Assembly (NCBI RefSeq): GCF_030272615.1
Contig: NC_081406.1
Coordinates: 471,500,400-471,564,399, forward strand
Reading direction: 5' to 3'
Origin: Cryptomeria japonica
Lineage: Eukaryota; Streptophyta; Pinopsida; Cupressales; Cupressaceae
Length of the DNA stretch: 64,000 nt
The position numbers and the translations under genes were made by a program. Of this stretch, positions 1-11,652 are shown piece by piece (the first letter of the stretch is position 1; every line of letters starts with the position of its first letter). Below the pieces are notes generated by a model, which saw only the letters and a program-made list of their open reading frames with translations, made no database searches and was not told where the DNA came from.

Positions 1-36
1 CACCCTCTTATTATTCACCATTTGCCTATCTTTATG

Positions 37-623
37 CTACTGAAGTCCACCCTCTTTAATTTTGGCATTTGTGGCTCTTAATTTTAAGTGCAGAGTCTTA
101 ATTTCATGGAAAGTCCACCTGTTGAAATGATAAAGATCAACCGAGGAGCTCCTAGCAGTGCCTAATATGTCAATCATGGATTTTGGCTTGTCCTTTAATT
201 CCTCTGAGTCTAAATCCATCGGCTCAGAATCCTGGGATTCATACTCATGCGGAGATGACTTACCCTCCTCCTCAGAATCAGACATATGAGCCATGGAATT
301 AGCCCTCGACTTAGGAGGTGAATTGGCATTCTCCTCCTCCTTAGAGTCAGTCTCCCCAAGGTCATTACTTGGTTCATACTCCTTATCATCACCAAAGTCA
401 TTTTGAATTTGCTTAGCCATGACCTTACAATACTCATACATCAGAAGGATAAGACCTTGATCGGCAAGAGGGCTAGCTTTATGGTACAAGAGAACCCTTC
501 CAAGCTCTCCCTCCTTCTTTGTTTTTTTGGTGTTATGCTTCTTATGAAGCCAGTGTATGTAAAATAATGAGCCAAGTGCTCATAGGTCCTAGTTAGGGTC
601 CTAGAGGAGATCTTAGGGGTCAT
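37..623 (-). pseudogene. C-terminal part of an unknown transposon-type protein, frameshifted
   Basis: Two overlapping minus-strand frames join into one protein. Positions 623 to about 500 give a segment containing RTYEHLAHYFTYTGFIRS. After a one-step frameshift near position 500 a second frame gives YHKASPLADQGLILLMYEYCK, then an acidic Ser/Glu/Asp-rich stretch and a basic end. A TAG near position 37 is followed by further readable codons, so the true end may lie beyond the window. The acidic-then-basic composition resembles the fragment at 39181-39758 and probably belongs to the same protein family. I do not recognise a function. The matching N-terminal half is probably at 2055-2627, with about 1.4 kb of unrelated DNA between. 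Confidence 0.4.
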
Positions 624-2054
624 AAGTCAAGATTGAGATTTTCTTGAAAATGGAGGGTATGTGTGTCTTTGTGGTGTTTAGGGGTCCTTCATAACATGGT
701 GGTGTCCTTAGGTTGGCCCAATGTGGGTTTAGGAGTCATGAAAAGCAACATTGAGAAAGTTGCTCAGAAGTTGCATGACAACTTTTAAATGTTGTCAAGC
801 AACTTTTCCACCAGGAGGTCTAAATCCTTAGTTTGGCGTGGACAACCCTAATATGGGCACACAAACTAAGGCAAAGGTGGTATAAGTATTTTCAAACCCT
901 AAGTTAATGGGTTGGATGTCAGAGATTGTACGGCTCAAGCAAACTGAATTGACTGTGACTGTTTTGTTGGTTACCAGTCAGTTTGGATGAAGCTACCGAG
1001 CAAGTTAATGGATTGATTTGCATGCAAAACTGTGTGAAATGTCTTCTATGGTGTAAATAATTCCATTGTGAGTGATTAGATTAGATTTTTATTTGCCGGT
1101 TGAGTGTGTTTGTAAATAGTTTGTAGATTGCAGTCTCACTGTCCAGTTTTGGACTAGTTTGTGCAAATGAAGTCTTAACTCCATTCCCTGTTATGGAATC
1201 ACCATGAAACCATGGGGAATGAGAGTGAAGACCCTATACTATAGTACCATGCAAGTAGGGCCCTTGAAAATGCAGGGAGGCCAAACAAAAACCCACTCCT
1301 AGGCGAGACTGGACAGTGCCTGGCTAGGAGAGGCCAAATTGCAGAGGTCTTGAAGAGCAAGGTTGGTCAGAGGAGAGTGCATCCTTTGGAGGAAGTGCAG
1401 AGGAGTGAGTGAAGCATCATTGGTGTGAAGGAGGAGCCTCCACCAATCCAAACAAGGTGGCTAAAACTCAAAACACTCACTGTGACCGAGGCAGACCCTA
1501 AAAACCCTCACAAAAACCCTTGAAAACCTTAAAATCCACCTAGGACAGTGTACGGACACTTGGAGGCCTAAAACCTAGAAAATCCTTGAGTCCTTGCCAA
1601 ATGAATGGCAGTCCATTTTGGGAGTTTGGGTTGTTTGTGCATTGTTTGTGAGAGGAAGCCCTAAAGGACCGGGTAGGAGGCCTAATTGGTCCTAATCCCT
1701 GTAGCCCTATTTGAAGGCAAAAACCCAAATTAGTGAAATCGGTAAGGGGTTGAAGGCTTGAAACCTCTTGCGGGCACATGGATGGGTGGAAAGACCATGT
1801 ATGAGACCTATTATAACCTTGCTAAGACCTTGGAAGGTGTGGAACAAGCCTAGCCCTTATTAGCCATAGTAAGGGGTTGTGAGTCTCATGAGTAGGTGAG
1901 ACCTTAGGAGCAGCATTGCAACTCATTGGCGGGTGGATTGGGGAAGGTCAGGGGATTCCTCAAGAAAAGGAAGTCCTAGAGACCCTAGGGTGTGTAGAGA
2001 ACACCAGGTGATCCAAGGAAAGGATCCAAGAGCATAGACTAGGCTAGTTTATCC
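624..2054. other. Unassigned DNA separating two halves of the same transposon-type ORF
   Basis: No domain, tRNA-like fold or long ORF is recognisable here. The stretch separates the N-terminal piece (2055-2627) from the C-terminal piece (37-623) of what seems to be one minus-strand protein, so it may be a later insertion or an intron. I looked for matching ends or a target duplication and found none that convinced me. Confidence 0.35.
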
Positions 2055-2627
2055 TTAACCCCATCCCATCACTTTAGGATTTTTAATGTAATCTGCAACA
2101 TTATCATTCAGAGAACAGGCGAGATAATAAGGGACAAAAATCTTAATGCCATGGCCAAAATGGTTTAAAAAGACAAAATGATAGCTACAGATTTTTGTAA
2201 ACCTACCATCGACAGTGACATACTCCATAATTGCCCTAAGCATTTTCCTCCAAAAAAGTTTAATTTGAAAAGGGGTAAAGTAAGTTTTCTTTAACCTTAC
2301 CAGATTATTCCTCTCCACATCAGATTTAGGGAAGGTCTTCATGGCATTGTTAGACAAATTTCGATCCCTAAAGAACTTCATGCCTTCCATGGACATACTC
2401 GTCACCTCCACAATTAACTCCTTGTCCAATTTGATGGTTTGGCCAAACATGGTGACTTTCTTCTTAGACCATCCCTTAACAAAGTCTTTGGAGGCATGAT
2501 CCTTCTTACCATGCAACTTCTCCATGAAACTAGGCACCCCTCCCTTTTGCAGTCTCCTCCAGATCTTCTTTTCCTTCTTCCAAGCCTAGCAACTCGGGGG
2601 TTCATTCCTGTTGATATTGCCTCCCAT
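2055..2627 (-). pseudogene. N-terminal part of an unknown transposon-type protein with one internal stop
   Basis: The minus-strand frame starts at ATG 2627 (MGGNINRNEPPS), meets a single TAG after about 13 codons, and stays open to 2055. It contains KDFVKGWSKKKVTMFGQTI and a later YVTVDGRFTKICSYHFVFLNHF segment. Spaced aromatic and charged residues of this kind are common in plant 'putative transposon protein' ORFs, but I cannot name the family. The frame stops just after KNPKVMGWG; the protein probably continued into the segment at 623-37. It begins about 185 bp downstream of the LINE RNase H on the same strand, which may mean that both belong to one element. Confidence 0.45.
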
Positions 2628-2811
2628 GGTGATGACCAACCCAAAGATATCAATCACAATCACAAATTGAAAGCCTTGACAATGAAAATAGGGGAAATGA
2701 AAGTTAAGAGACTCTGCGGTGAAATCAACCTAGAAAGCATGTGAAAGGAGCCAAATCATCCCGCCTAGAAGCTTCCCCCTATCGATATAATAATTTCCAT
2801 TCATGCTCTCG

Positions 2812-3592
2812 TTATGTGTAATCATTATTAGATAAGGAGGAATTGATACCATTAATTCGATAAAAAAATAAGCGCCCCTTCACCTCAAAAGGTAATGAAC
2901 CTTCATTTTGCCACGAAAAAGAGGCAATAGAGCTAACTCCAAAGTTAGCAAAGAAGTCTGCACACCTATTGGCTTCTCTAAAAATATGAGTTATAATACA
3001 ATCCTCAAAGTCATCAATAATCTTAAGGGAATTAAAAATGATATTCTGAATATTCCAAAAGGGTTTGGCCAGTCTTTTGAGACATCTAATAATATTTAAT
3101 GAGTCCCCTTCAATCCAAACTTTATTAATTTTTAATTGTCTAGCAACTTTGAGGATTTCCAAAACTCCCATGGCCTCCGCTATGTTATTGGACTGAATCC
3201 CCAAAGGAAAAGCGATAACAGCTACACAAATCCCATTAGAATCTCTTATAACATCCCCACATCCTGCCCTACCAGGGTTCCCCTTAGCAACACCATCAAA
3301 GTTAATTTTCATCCATCCTTCCGAAGGGTAGTATCAGACAATACCATCCCTACTCTTTTTAGCTTTGTAGTTACTTATGTCAACTTGAAGCCCCCATTTC
3401 CTAGCAACAATCTTATCCTCCTCCTTGACACAGGAAGAAGAAACAGGCCCAACATCACCAATATATAGGTTCAAGTTCTCCATTTCTCAAAAACAATCTC
3501 AGAAGAACAAGTCACATTTCTGAATATACGATTGTTTCTTTCTTTCCAAACCTGCCAAGACACAAAAGGCAATAAAAAATACCAAAGATTTT
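2812..3592 (-). pseudogene. LINE ORF2 C-terminal RNase H domain
   Basis: The RNase H reading frame runs from 3312 to 2812 (166 codons) and looks nearly complete. It begins with MKINFDGVAKGNPGRAGCG, the usual start of the plant reverse-transcriptase-like RNase H family. The acidic catalytic set is visible: D in NFDG, E in IAEAMG, D in EGDSLN and D in RCADFFANFG. The linker from 3592 to 3313 is in another frame and includes WQVWKERNNRIFRN, typical of the spacer after zf-RVT in plant LINEs. RNase H in these elements degrades the RNA of the RNA:DNA hybrid. The linker has shifted frames, so the polyprotein could not be made. Confidence 0.75.
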
Positions 3593-4375
3593 TCAAAACG
3601 GGATTAGAAGAGGGGCACTTCCATTGAGTAAAAAAATCTTCCACCTTCTCAAGAAGACCCAATCAATACTCCAAAGATTAAGGATTCTACTCCAAATATC
3701 ATAGGTAAAAGGACAATGGAGAGCAATATGTGAAACATATTCACTATCATTAAGGCACAAAAAACACCTATTCGGTAATTGAAAACCTCTCCTCACGAGG
3801 TTACCTAGAGTAAGGATTTTACTCTGAAGAAGTAGCCAAAAAAAGATGTTGATTTTTGGAATAAGAATCTTAGACTAGGCTTTGGCCCACACAAGAGGAT
3901 GTGGAATGGGAGGACTCATAACCTTGATGGCAGAAGCAACCGAGAACGAACCATCTGAAGTCATATTCCAAGTAAAAAAATCATCATGATCCCGATCCAC
4001 AAACAAGGACAACAAAGCTTGCTGGAGAGGAGAGAAGACAACATCAATATCCTCTAGCCTAACCCAAGAAGATTGCTGCCAATAATGACTAACCAGAGAT
4101 CCAATTATTTCTTTACAAATCTCCATAAAAGGCACCAAATTATCATCATAGCATAGGAGTCTATCAAACAACCAAACATCTTCCCAAAACCTGGTATTGT
4201 TACCTTTGCCAAGAACCCACCCAACACCAACATCAACAACATGTTTAGCCTTGATGATGCTATTCCAAATAGCTGAACCCTTAGGGATGTGGTTGGATTG
4301 AAAGAAGGAGGCTATATTTGGAACATCCTGAAGATACTTATTATACATCTTGAACATCCCGAATATCCCAAACAT
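3593..4375 (-). pseudogene. LINE ORF2: post-RT region and zinc-binding (zf-RVT) region
   Basis: The minus-strand frame 4375-3875 contains IPKGSAIWNSIIKAKH and then GWVLGKGNNTRFWEDVW, the hallmark segment between the RT and the zinc-binding region of plant LINE proteins. A TAG interrupts at about 3876. The next segment continues with INIFFWLLLQSKILT, then RGFQLPNRCFLCLNDSEYV and HIALHCPF, which supply the C-x2-C and H-x4-C-type ligands. The domain order matches plant L1-like elements. The break at 4375 removes the polymerase core. Confidence 0.72.
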
Positions 4376-5370
4376 CCTGAAGATACATCACTCATGTTGA
4401 TGTCTAATCATCTCTTAGTTTTCCATTCAACCGTGTAGGGTGTGTTGCATGGGGATGCATGCCACCCAATTGTTCTTCATAGTCATTTTCCCCCCTTTTC
4501 CTTGCACTTTTTTAAGGACATCTCTTCTCCACACCATTGATATCAAGTGGCATCATACACAACGAAGAAACCAATGCATGTGTGTTCATTATCACTTATG
4601 TGGTGCTTTTGCTCTTTTTTTTTTCTTTTTCACATTGGCTTTTTTTAAAAAAAGTTTTGTCTATATTAGTTTTGTATAGGTATTAGAATATCAACTCTTG
4701 TAAAATGACCATTTTTTCCTTGGATCACCTAGATGAGTGTAGTATTGATCTTTGCAAGTGTAAATATAAACCCACATGTAGACTTGATTTGTAGCTCTTG
4801 GATTTGCTTGCCTTGATTTCTTCTATTTGAAAGTGTATTAGGATTGGTCATGTTTACAAGAACCTTTGAAAATCTTGCTAGATTGTGAGGGTCAAATTCT
4901 TTTTGGTTAGACCCTTAGTAGATTGGCTTTACAAATTTGAACAAAGGATTGAAGACAATAAACAAATAAATTGGTTTTAAGATGACGTGTTTTGATGTAA
5001 ATGTTGTTAGTTTGTTTTACTCTAAAAAAACACTAGATTCTAGATATGCTCAATGAGAACTCCTCAAGTTGTCCTTTATAACTTTGACATGATTTTAAAT
5101 GAGTGAATGAGTTACTTTAAATACACCAACTTAAAACACAAATCAATATATAAAAGGGCAAATGACTAATAAAATGTCTAATAAGAAGATAATTTTGAAT
5201 TTTGAATTATAAAAATTCAAAATTAGATTTATGATTTAGAAAGTACCTGATCCAAATTCACACTTGTAAATTTGATCTAAGATGGTGAATAATAAATCTC
5301 ACTATCATAATCACATCTTTGAAAATCAAAGATAAAATATGATACTAAACATGCACATTTATGAACGGAA
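4376..5370. other. AT-rich intergenic DNA upstream of the RZ-1 gene
   Basis: No ORF with recognisable similarity. A small inverted repeat of TTTTGAATTTT type lies near 5190-5225. A poly-T and poly-A tract is present at about 4615-4655. Confidence 0.4.
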
Positions 5371-5481
5371 ATGTTTTGGGATATAACATACACCGACGCA
5401 ACATACTTGGCGTGGTAAAATCGAGCTGCCTCTGAGTGCAAGGGTTTGGATTAGGGTTTTGTGTGGGTTTGCAGTAGAAGC
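5371..5481 (+). promoter_or_regulatory. Putative core promoter and 5' UTR with a telo-box
   Basis: A TATA-like GATATAAC lies near 5379-5387, about 100 bp before the ATG. TTAGGGTTT at 5451-5459 is the reverse complement of the plant telo-box AAACCCTAA, an element common near the start sites of genes for translation and RNA-handling proteins. Both are read by eye; the transcription start is unproven. Confidence 0.4.
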
Positions 5482-5592
5482 ATGTCTGGGAAGGAAGAGT
5501 ACCGCGTGTTCGTTGGGGGGCTTTCCTGGGACACCTCCGACAGGGAACTCGAGAGCACCTTCAGCCGCTTTGGCAAAGTTTTGGAAGCCCAG
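5482..5592 (+). CDS. RZ-1C: RZ-1-type RNA-binding protein, exon 1 (N-terminal half of the RRM)
   Basis: Thirty-seven codons start at ATG 5482 (MSGKEEYRVFVGGLSWDTSD) and end in phase 0 at CAG|GTATGC (5592/5593). The segment carries RNP2 (VFVGGL) and the first helix (ELESTFSRFGKVLEAQ) of an RNA-recognition motif; exon 2 at 16142 completes the fold. The ATG is the natural start because RZ-1 proteins have a very short N-terminus before RNP2. In Arabidopsis, RZ-1B and RZ-1C are nuclear hnRNP-like proteins linked to splicing and transcription. The symbol means RZ-1B/C-like; orthology is not proven. The last 27 nt of the exon plus the splice donor are duplicated 85 bp downstream. Confidence 0.88.
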
Positions 5593-5735
5593 GTATGCTG
5601 CATTATTGCCATTCCTTCATATTCTTCTTTCTCTTCTTTTCCATATCATACGCTTTGGCAAAGTTTTGGAAGCCCAGGTATGCTGCATTATTGCCATTCC
5701 TTCATATTCCTCTTTCTCTTCTTTTCCATATCATA
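5566..5735 (+). repeat. 85-bp tandem duplication spanning the exon 1 / intron 1 junction
   Basis: Copy 1 is 5566-5650 and copy 2 is 5651-5735, differing at a single site (TTCTTC versus TTCCTC). Each holds the last 27 nt of exon 1, the donor CAG|GTATGC and 58 nt of intron. Eighty-five is not a multiple of three, so use of the second donor at about 5678 would shift the frame; only the first donor joins in frame to exon 2. Confidence 0.93.
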
Positions 5736-5829
5736 GGTGGGTCAGATTTGTTCTTAAATCTTTGAATCCTTTTATGCCTATTTTTACCTCGTACTAGGGT
5801 TTTGTTTCATAGGGTTTTTCAGTTGTGCT

Positions 5830-6450
5830 GTAGTTACCAAGATTCTTTCGCACGATAGATAAGAGAGCTGTTTTCTGTTGTCCCGATTGTACCGACGCCC
5901 ACGGACGTAGCCCCAACCATGTACCTAGCTACCGAGATTCTTTCGCACCGCACGTGTAGCCCTGAACAGTCATCAGATCCAGAGAAACTCCATTTTGCGT
6001 TTATTCCATTCCACGAGGCTGCTTCAAACCTTCAGAACGTGCACTACCCTTCCAACCATGCTTTTCTACTAAACCATGAAGTGAAACTTCTCAATATTCA
6101 AGGAAGGGGCATATAAGAGCTCCTCCATTATAGTTGCCTCGTAATCTTTTGGGTGAAAGCCTGAAAATTGCCCCATCTTTTGCCCTTGCTTGACCGTAGA
6201 ACCAGATATTAAGAAGGGATGAGGCAACCACGCTCGGTTGATTCACTCACAACGCTTGTTGCATTCTCGCATGTGAGAATCTATTTTTCCTTTTCGAAGC
6301 GCAAAAATATAGCATAGGGAAGGAGGCGGAGCTGCATTACTTGACTGTGTAGCCATGCCCCGCACTTCTACTGGCCTCTGCAGCTCAACCAAAAATATCC
6401 CCTAGAGCTATCTGCATGCTGGAATTCCTAGAGCAGATTGAGGTATTCCT
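5830..6450. other. Compositionally distinct segment in the intron, possibly organelle-derived
   Basis: Base composition is more balanced than in the flanks. A phrase like TACCGAGATTCTTTCGCAC occurs twice, near 5835 and 5929. The texture resembles plant mitochondrial intergenic DNA, but I cannot match it to a specific organelle gene, so the origin is only a suggestion. Confidence 0.2.
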
Positions 6451-9400
6451 TATTTGGAAGAAAAATGTCCTGCATGGAAAAGTTTGTAATCCATGAGAAG
6501 ACAACCCAATTCTATGGCTGAAGGTAAGTTCCTCAAGAACTTGAAAGCATCCGCAAATGTAGTGTTAGTCCTTTTCACTCCTGGCCATTCTTTATAACCA
6601 TCTGAAATCCTTAAATACCATCGTAAGTGAGGGAACCTTAATTTGTTGATAATAGGTCTCCATGAGAGACAAAAATTATGAAAAAGTAAAGACAGGTTCC
6701 GTCACTTAAATGTTTCTAAATTAATTGGTTACAAAATCAAATACATTTTGTGATGGTTAGTTTTTTGCATTTAATATCATTATATTACTCATTAGGTGAT
6801 TCCTACATACATCTTGTATTTTTTGTGGTTATTTAATAAGGAACTCTAGTCAGCTAGTTTTACACAAGGCTTTCCAATGATGGATTGCATAGTATGAGCT
6901 GAAACATTGATAAAAAAACTAGTATGCAGTTTTCCTGGAAGCCTTTTGTAAAATTTTGTAATTATCTAAAATTGATTACATTGAATGTATGTAATAGTGG
7001 CTTGCATATCATATTTAGCATTTGTCAATACTGTTTTGATTGTTATTGTCAACCATTATCAGCAAACTGTTGTATTTTTAACCATTGCTTTTTATTTTTG
7101 CGTTTTTAGTAAATCGCGCATTAGGGTCATGGGCACATCTTTAATGATGTGCCTCAATCATACTAGCATTACACTCTAAAATCTTGTGATAAATCTCAAG
7201 AAATTGTGGCATGCATAGCTTGGATTTTCCTAATGGGGGGACTTTGGGGACGGGTTTTGGGGATGGTGGTAGAATGATGGTGGGTGGGCAGCACTGATAT
7301 ACAAATTGAGGTGAATTGAAATCCTCAATATAATATCTGCAATATAACATCTTTGTGAGTGCCCCATCAAAGGCAAACTAGTTTTCACGAAGGTAAAGGT
7401 TGCAATCAGTATGTAACTTGGGTTATAGCTTTTACAAGCATGCACACAAACCAATTTCCCGCCAATTAAGGACTGTAAAATAGCTTTAGAAAAACTGTAC
7501 TTTTCTTTTGTAATTGACTTTTAGTCTTTTTCATTGTAATGTTTGTTGCTATTCTCTAACTATATTTGTCATGAAATGTCAAAATCAATATTATCTCTAT
7601 CTATACAAATATCATATTGTTTTTTAAGTTTAAGAGTTTTTTCTGTTCCATTTCAAAAACAGGTAATTAAATTGCAGTTACACTTTTGCCACACCTTGAT
7701 TTTTTTTGGTATTGTTGAAGTGCTCAAATCTTTGTTGGTTCCGAGTACAAAATATCATATAATCAAAGTCTGAATAGAATTGGCATGGAATCGGGCAATG
7801 TTCAGAATTTTTGTGTCGCAATTGTTTGAAGTCAATGCCAACCCAACCTAGGTGATTCTCAGACAAGTTCTATATTTTCCACAAATTTTGTTGACTTCTT
7901 TACCTCAAGAAAACTTAACATTTTTTATTCCTATAAGTTTAAAATCCTAAACCTTATTGATTATTCTTATTTAGATGAAAAATCCCAAATTCTTTGACTA
8001 CACTCACTTTGAATATTTGTTTCAGATGTAAAATAAATAAAAAATATTATTTTTCACGTTTTTATTTTTAGTGGAATCTACAAGCAGGAGGTGTGGGAAA
8101 TCAAATCGATATGCTTGTGATGGTGGCAAAGATGAGCAATGCATGGGTGTTTTTCTCATTCACAAAATTGCCTTAGTTCAAAGTCAACTAGCCAAACAAA
8201 TATTATGTAGAGCATTTCAAGAGAGACATATCGATTGTTTGCCACTAGAGCCAAAAATAGAGCTAAAGTTGGACTATGGTTCGAGATCCACCACAAAAAA
8301 AACAAGAGGACTGATCCTTGTGTAATCGCAACAAGAATTGTATTGATGAGGAAGCACTTATTATGTTCTCCATAGGTCACTCAAATCATTTTTGATAGGA
8401 GTGATTGAGCTCTTTTCGCCTAGATTTTACTTTATTAAGCTTGTCTTGATGTGTAATGTCCCCTATTGGGGTATACCTAATTTTTACCCAAAAGTAACAA
8501 TTCCAACAATACAATTTGTGTACAGATGGCATTCCATAACTAAGTCATATAATAGCTATTGAACTTAAAAGTAAATAAATAATTTACATTAATGAAATGA
8601 TGATTAACATCACCTATTTGGATCTATTCTATAGTTTCACTTCCAACAATCAACCATATTAGGGATTGGAAGGGAGAGCATGATAGGGTGACCAGAAGCT
8701 ATTCACCACAACTAAGCCCAAGGGTGTGGAACATCCAACCAAGACAATTTGACCCCTTGGCCCACAGGTGGTAGGACATCCAGTCCATCCAGTCCATCCA
8801 ACTTGGGCTGGTCTACTTACATTGTTGGAACCGGTCCACATGTGATTGCTTGTAGGGAATTAAATAGATTAATATACTAATTATAAGAATCTAGATGGAT
8901 TGGTAATTCCAATTAATAATAGATTAAAGATACATAAGAGGTTATATATTAAACAATATACTTAAATCATATTGCACACCAATTACTTGCTAAATCAAAT
9001 GGCTGCTGTTTTTTGAATGTAGATTATATATTAGAATTTCTTATCATTCGATGCCTTGCACTAAATGAGTTTCTGCCTCATGTAGTCCTCAAGAGAGGAT
9101 GAATGGTCACAACTCTTACCTCCTTTCCAAAAGAGGTGTCTTATTTAAACTAACTGCTGCCTCCTTTAAACCAATTGCCTCTTCATCCCATTGTGGCTGT
9201 TGGAAATAGCCCGATTGACAATCATGTGTGGAGGCTCTTTGTTCAAACAAGGGAAAGAATATCATGGGATTATTAATTCTTTTTTGCAATTGTCGGGCTT
9301 CAATATTAGATAAAATTCTGAAGTCTTATTAATAAAACAATTTTTTGAGCAAGAGTAATACTCAACATTGGCATGGGAAGACCCTTTGAATGTATATATT

Positions 9401-9814
9401 TGGATTCATTTATTTTTAAATTTTTTTTCTTGCTTAAGAACAGTTTTGGGAATGTTTTATGGCAGGGGCATGACATGATGCTGATCTTGGGTGGGGGGGG
9501 GAGTTACTTGGGTTCTCAATTTTTTCAGTTCACGAGGGAAACTTATTTTCTTATGCATGTGTTTCCATCAATTTAAGAGTGGAACTTTGGAATATAGTCC
9601 ATGATGAAGGGGCCCATCAACTAGTGATTGTTACACATAATCCTTCCATAATTTGTGAATACTATTAAAATTTATTATTTAAAATATTTTAATAATTAAT
9701 ATGATAAAAGAGTTTTAAAAATGTAATTTAAACAAGTATATATTTTATTAGAATTTTTCCTATTAAATTATATAATAAAATTATGATGAATAATACATTA
9801 CTAACATAAGATTT

Positions 9815-10020
9815 AAACATTATAAATTATAAATTATTAAATATTATTATGAGATGTAAACATTATAAATTATAAATTATTAAACATTATTATGTTTATT
9901 TTTTATTTCTAATGCTCATTTATTTTTTATTTATAATGAATATGTTTATTTTTAACATATAATTAATATGTTTATTTTTAACATATAATTAATATGTTTA
10001 TTTTTAACATATAATTAATA
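9815..10020. repeat. AT-rich minisatellites in the intron
   Basis: A unit of about 46 bp containing ACATTATAAATTATAAATTATTAA is present twice at about 9815-9900. A 26-bp unit, AATATGTTTATTTTTAACAT plus ATAATT, is repeated about three times at about 9940-10018. No coding content. Confidence 0.75.
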
Positions 10021-11214
10021 TGTTAATTATAGTGTATGTATTTATGATTTAAGATACTTATATGTTTTTGTATGGATCCACTCAAATGTACACAACCCTT
10101 GAGTATTTCTATGAAGCCAACATATCACACTCACACCTGTTTTTGATTTGGCAAATTAAACTTTTTTAATTTTAATTGGCCAATAGCTTGATGGTAGATT
10201 GCAAAGTAGTAATTACAGTGGATTAGCTCAAATTCTTGCCTAATCATAGTGTGACCTTCCTTTGTGTTTCAAGGGGCAGCTCCTCTATGTAAAAACACAT
10301 AAATGTATCAAGTTCATATAATGTATCAAATTTGATATTAAATGTGATATGTTCATTTATTAAAATTTAGTAGCAATAAAAAATAGATTATTTTGATATG
10401 ATTGTTCAATGTTTTCATTTTAACAAAAGACACAACAATAGGCATAGCAATAAGATTATATATTTTAAAAATATAGTACCTAGTACATCTATGCCTTGTT
10501 GGGGCTATCAATATCAAAATAGCTTTTTGACTTTGGGTCACTCTCTATATCAAATTGTGACTCATCCAATGCAATATCCAACATTATTAGGGTCAATACC
10601 CCTATATGTGGCTAGTTTGTTGATATTTACGAGTTTATTAATCCTGAAGTTGCAAGGCACAATGGATTACTACTGGCTTCTTTGCTTGTAGAGGTAAGTA
10701 ATTCCTCTTCATTGAGTGGGTGAAGCTACAAGTGGACCAATTTGTCTTTGCAATAGGTGAACTAGCTACTCATGAGAGTAGGGGAATGGCAAGCTGTCTC
10801 AACTTTGTTGCATCCGTACCATGCCATGTTCGCCATCTCATATGGTTGTTTTTAGCAAGAGTAGCTCTATGTGTCCAACTTGCCTAGCCTTTTATTCTTT
10901 GAATGTAAGACCTGTCCCTTTGCTTTTTAAGTTTGCATTCTTAGTGGTGTACATCTTCCCAACTGCTTTAATCAACTACTACTTTACCTCATCATCAAGA
11001 GGAACTATATTAGTTCTAGGTGCATACTAGTTGGGTTTAAGAGCATAGACAAACTTATGAAATGGGATGTTTATTGTGTTCCACTTTTTTGTAACAATAG
11101 GCCTGATATGCATGTTATAGAAATGTAATTCAAGTGTCGTGAAATGAATTGTTTGCTTTATTTGGTCAAGCATGTTGTCAAATGTTTTATATTAGGATGC
11201 TTGATTACCTTTAC

Positions 11215-11652
11215 TTAAAGTGATATGATAAAACAAATATATTTGCAAGCAACATTTAGAAAATGATTACAAGTTGCTTTTGTATATATTGAAGATTTAA
11301 AATTGAATTTTTTCATAATTTCAAAATCAAATTTCTTACCCCAGATTGGATCAACAAGCATAATCAAGTACCTTTTGTTATAACTTTTGTTCCTTCTTTT
11401 GACTTTTTTTATCCACTTTCCACTGACCACCATGGATTGTAGAGCCTTCTACACCTCTAACATCCACTCCAGCAAAATGAGATAGCTAGCATATTTAGGC
11501 TCCAATAGTTTGATGGATTCTTTCTTAAACAAGTCTTTTAATAATGCAAATAATGTGTGTTGGTTACATGCAAGTATTTTCACGTCTCTAGCATCGGCCA
11601 TTGAAATCTTCACACAATCTATTTGTCTAGTGCCTTTCAAAGTAATCTTCAA
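11215..11652 (-). pseudogene. hAT-like transposase remnant in the intron
   Basis: One minus-strand frame reads from 11652 to 11215 with a single TAG near 11449 and a further stop at the end. It contains MADARDVKILACNQHTLFAL, then YASYLILLEWMLEV, stop, KALQSMVVSGKWIKKVKRRN. The pattern of a 'SYASxxxxLxxML' stretch, then 'ALxxMVVSxxW', then a basic run matches the middle of plant hAT transposases (the DUF659-to-dimerisation interval). The TAG fits a C-to-T change of CAG. The N-terminal zinc finger and C-terminal dimerisation domain were not found. Assignment is from memory of the family pattern. Confidence 0.45.

Larger units (their letters stand above)
2812..4375 (-). mobile_element. 5'-truncated plant non-LTR retrotransposon (LINE), 3' portion of ORF2
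   Basis: Three consecutive minus-strand segments follow plant LINE ORF2 order: the region after the RT core, a zinc-binding (zf-RVT) region, and an RNase H domain. The RT catalytic core is absent, consistent with the 5' truncation usual for LINE copies. Frameshifts and stops show the copy is dead. No target-site duplication was found at the 4375 side. Confidence 0.75.

Noticed and set aside
8452-8480. TGTAATGTCCCC, like the start of the LTRs at 40374 and 41804
   Set aside because: No matching end (GGGGACATTACA), second copy or target duplication was found nearby.
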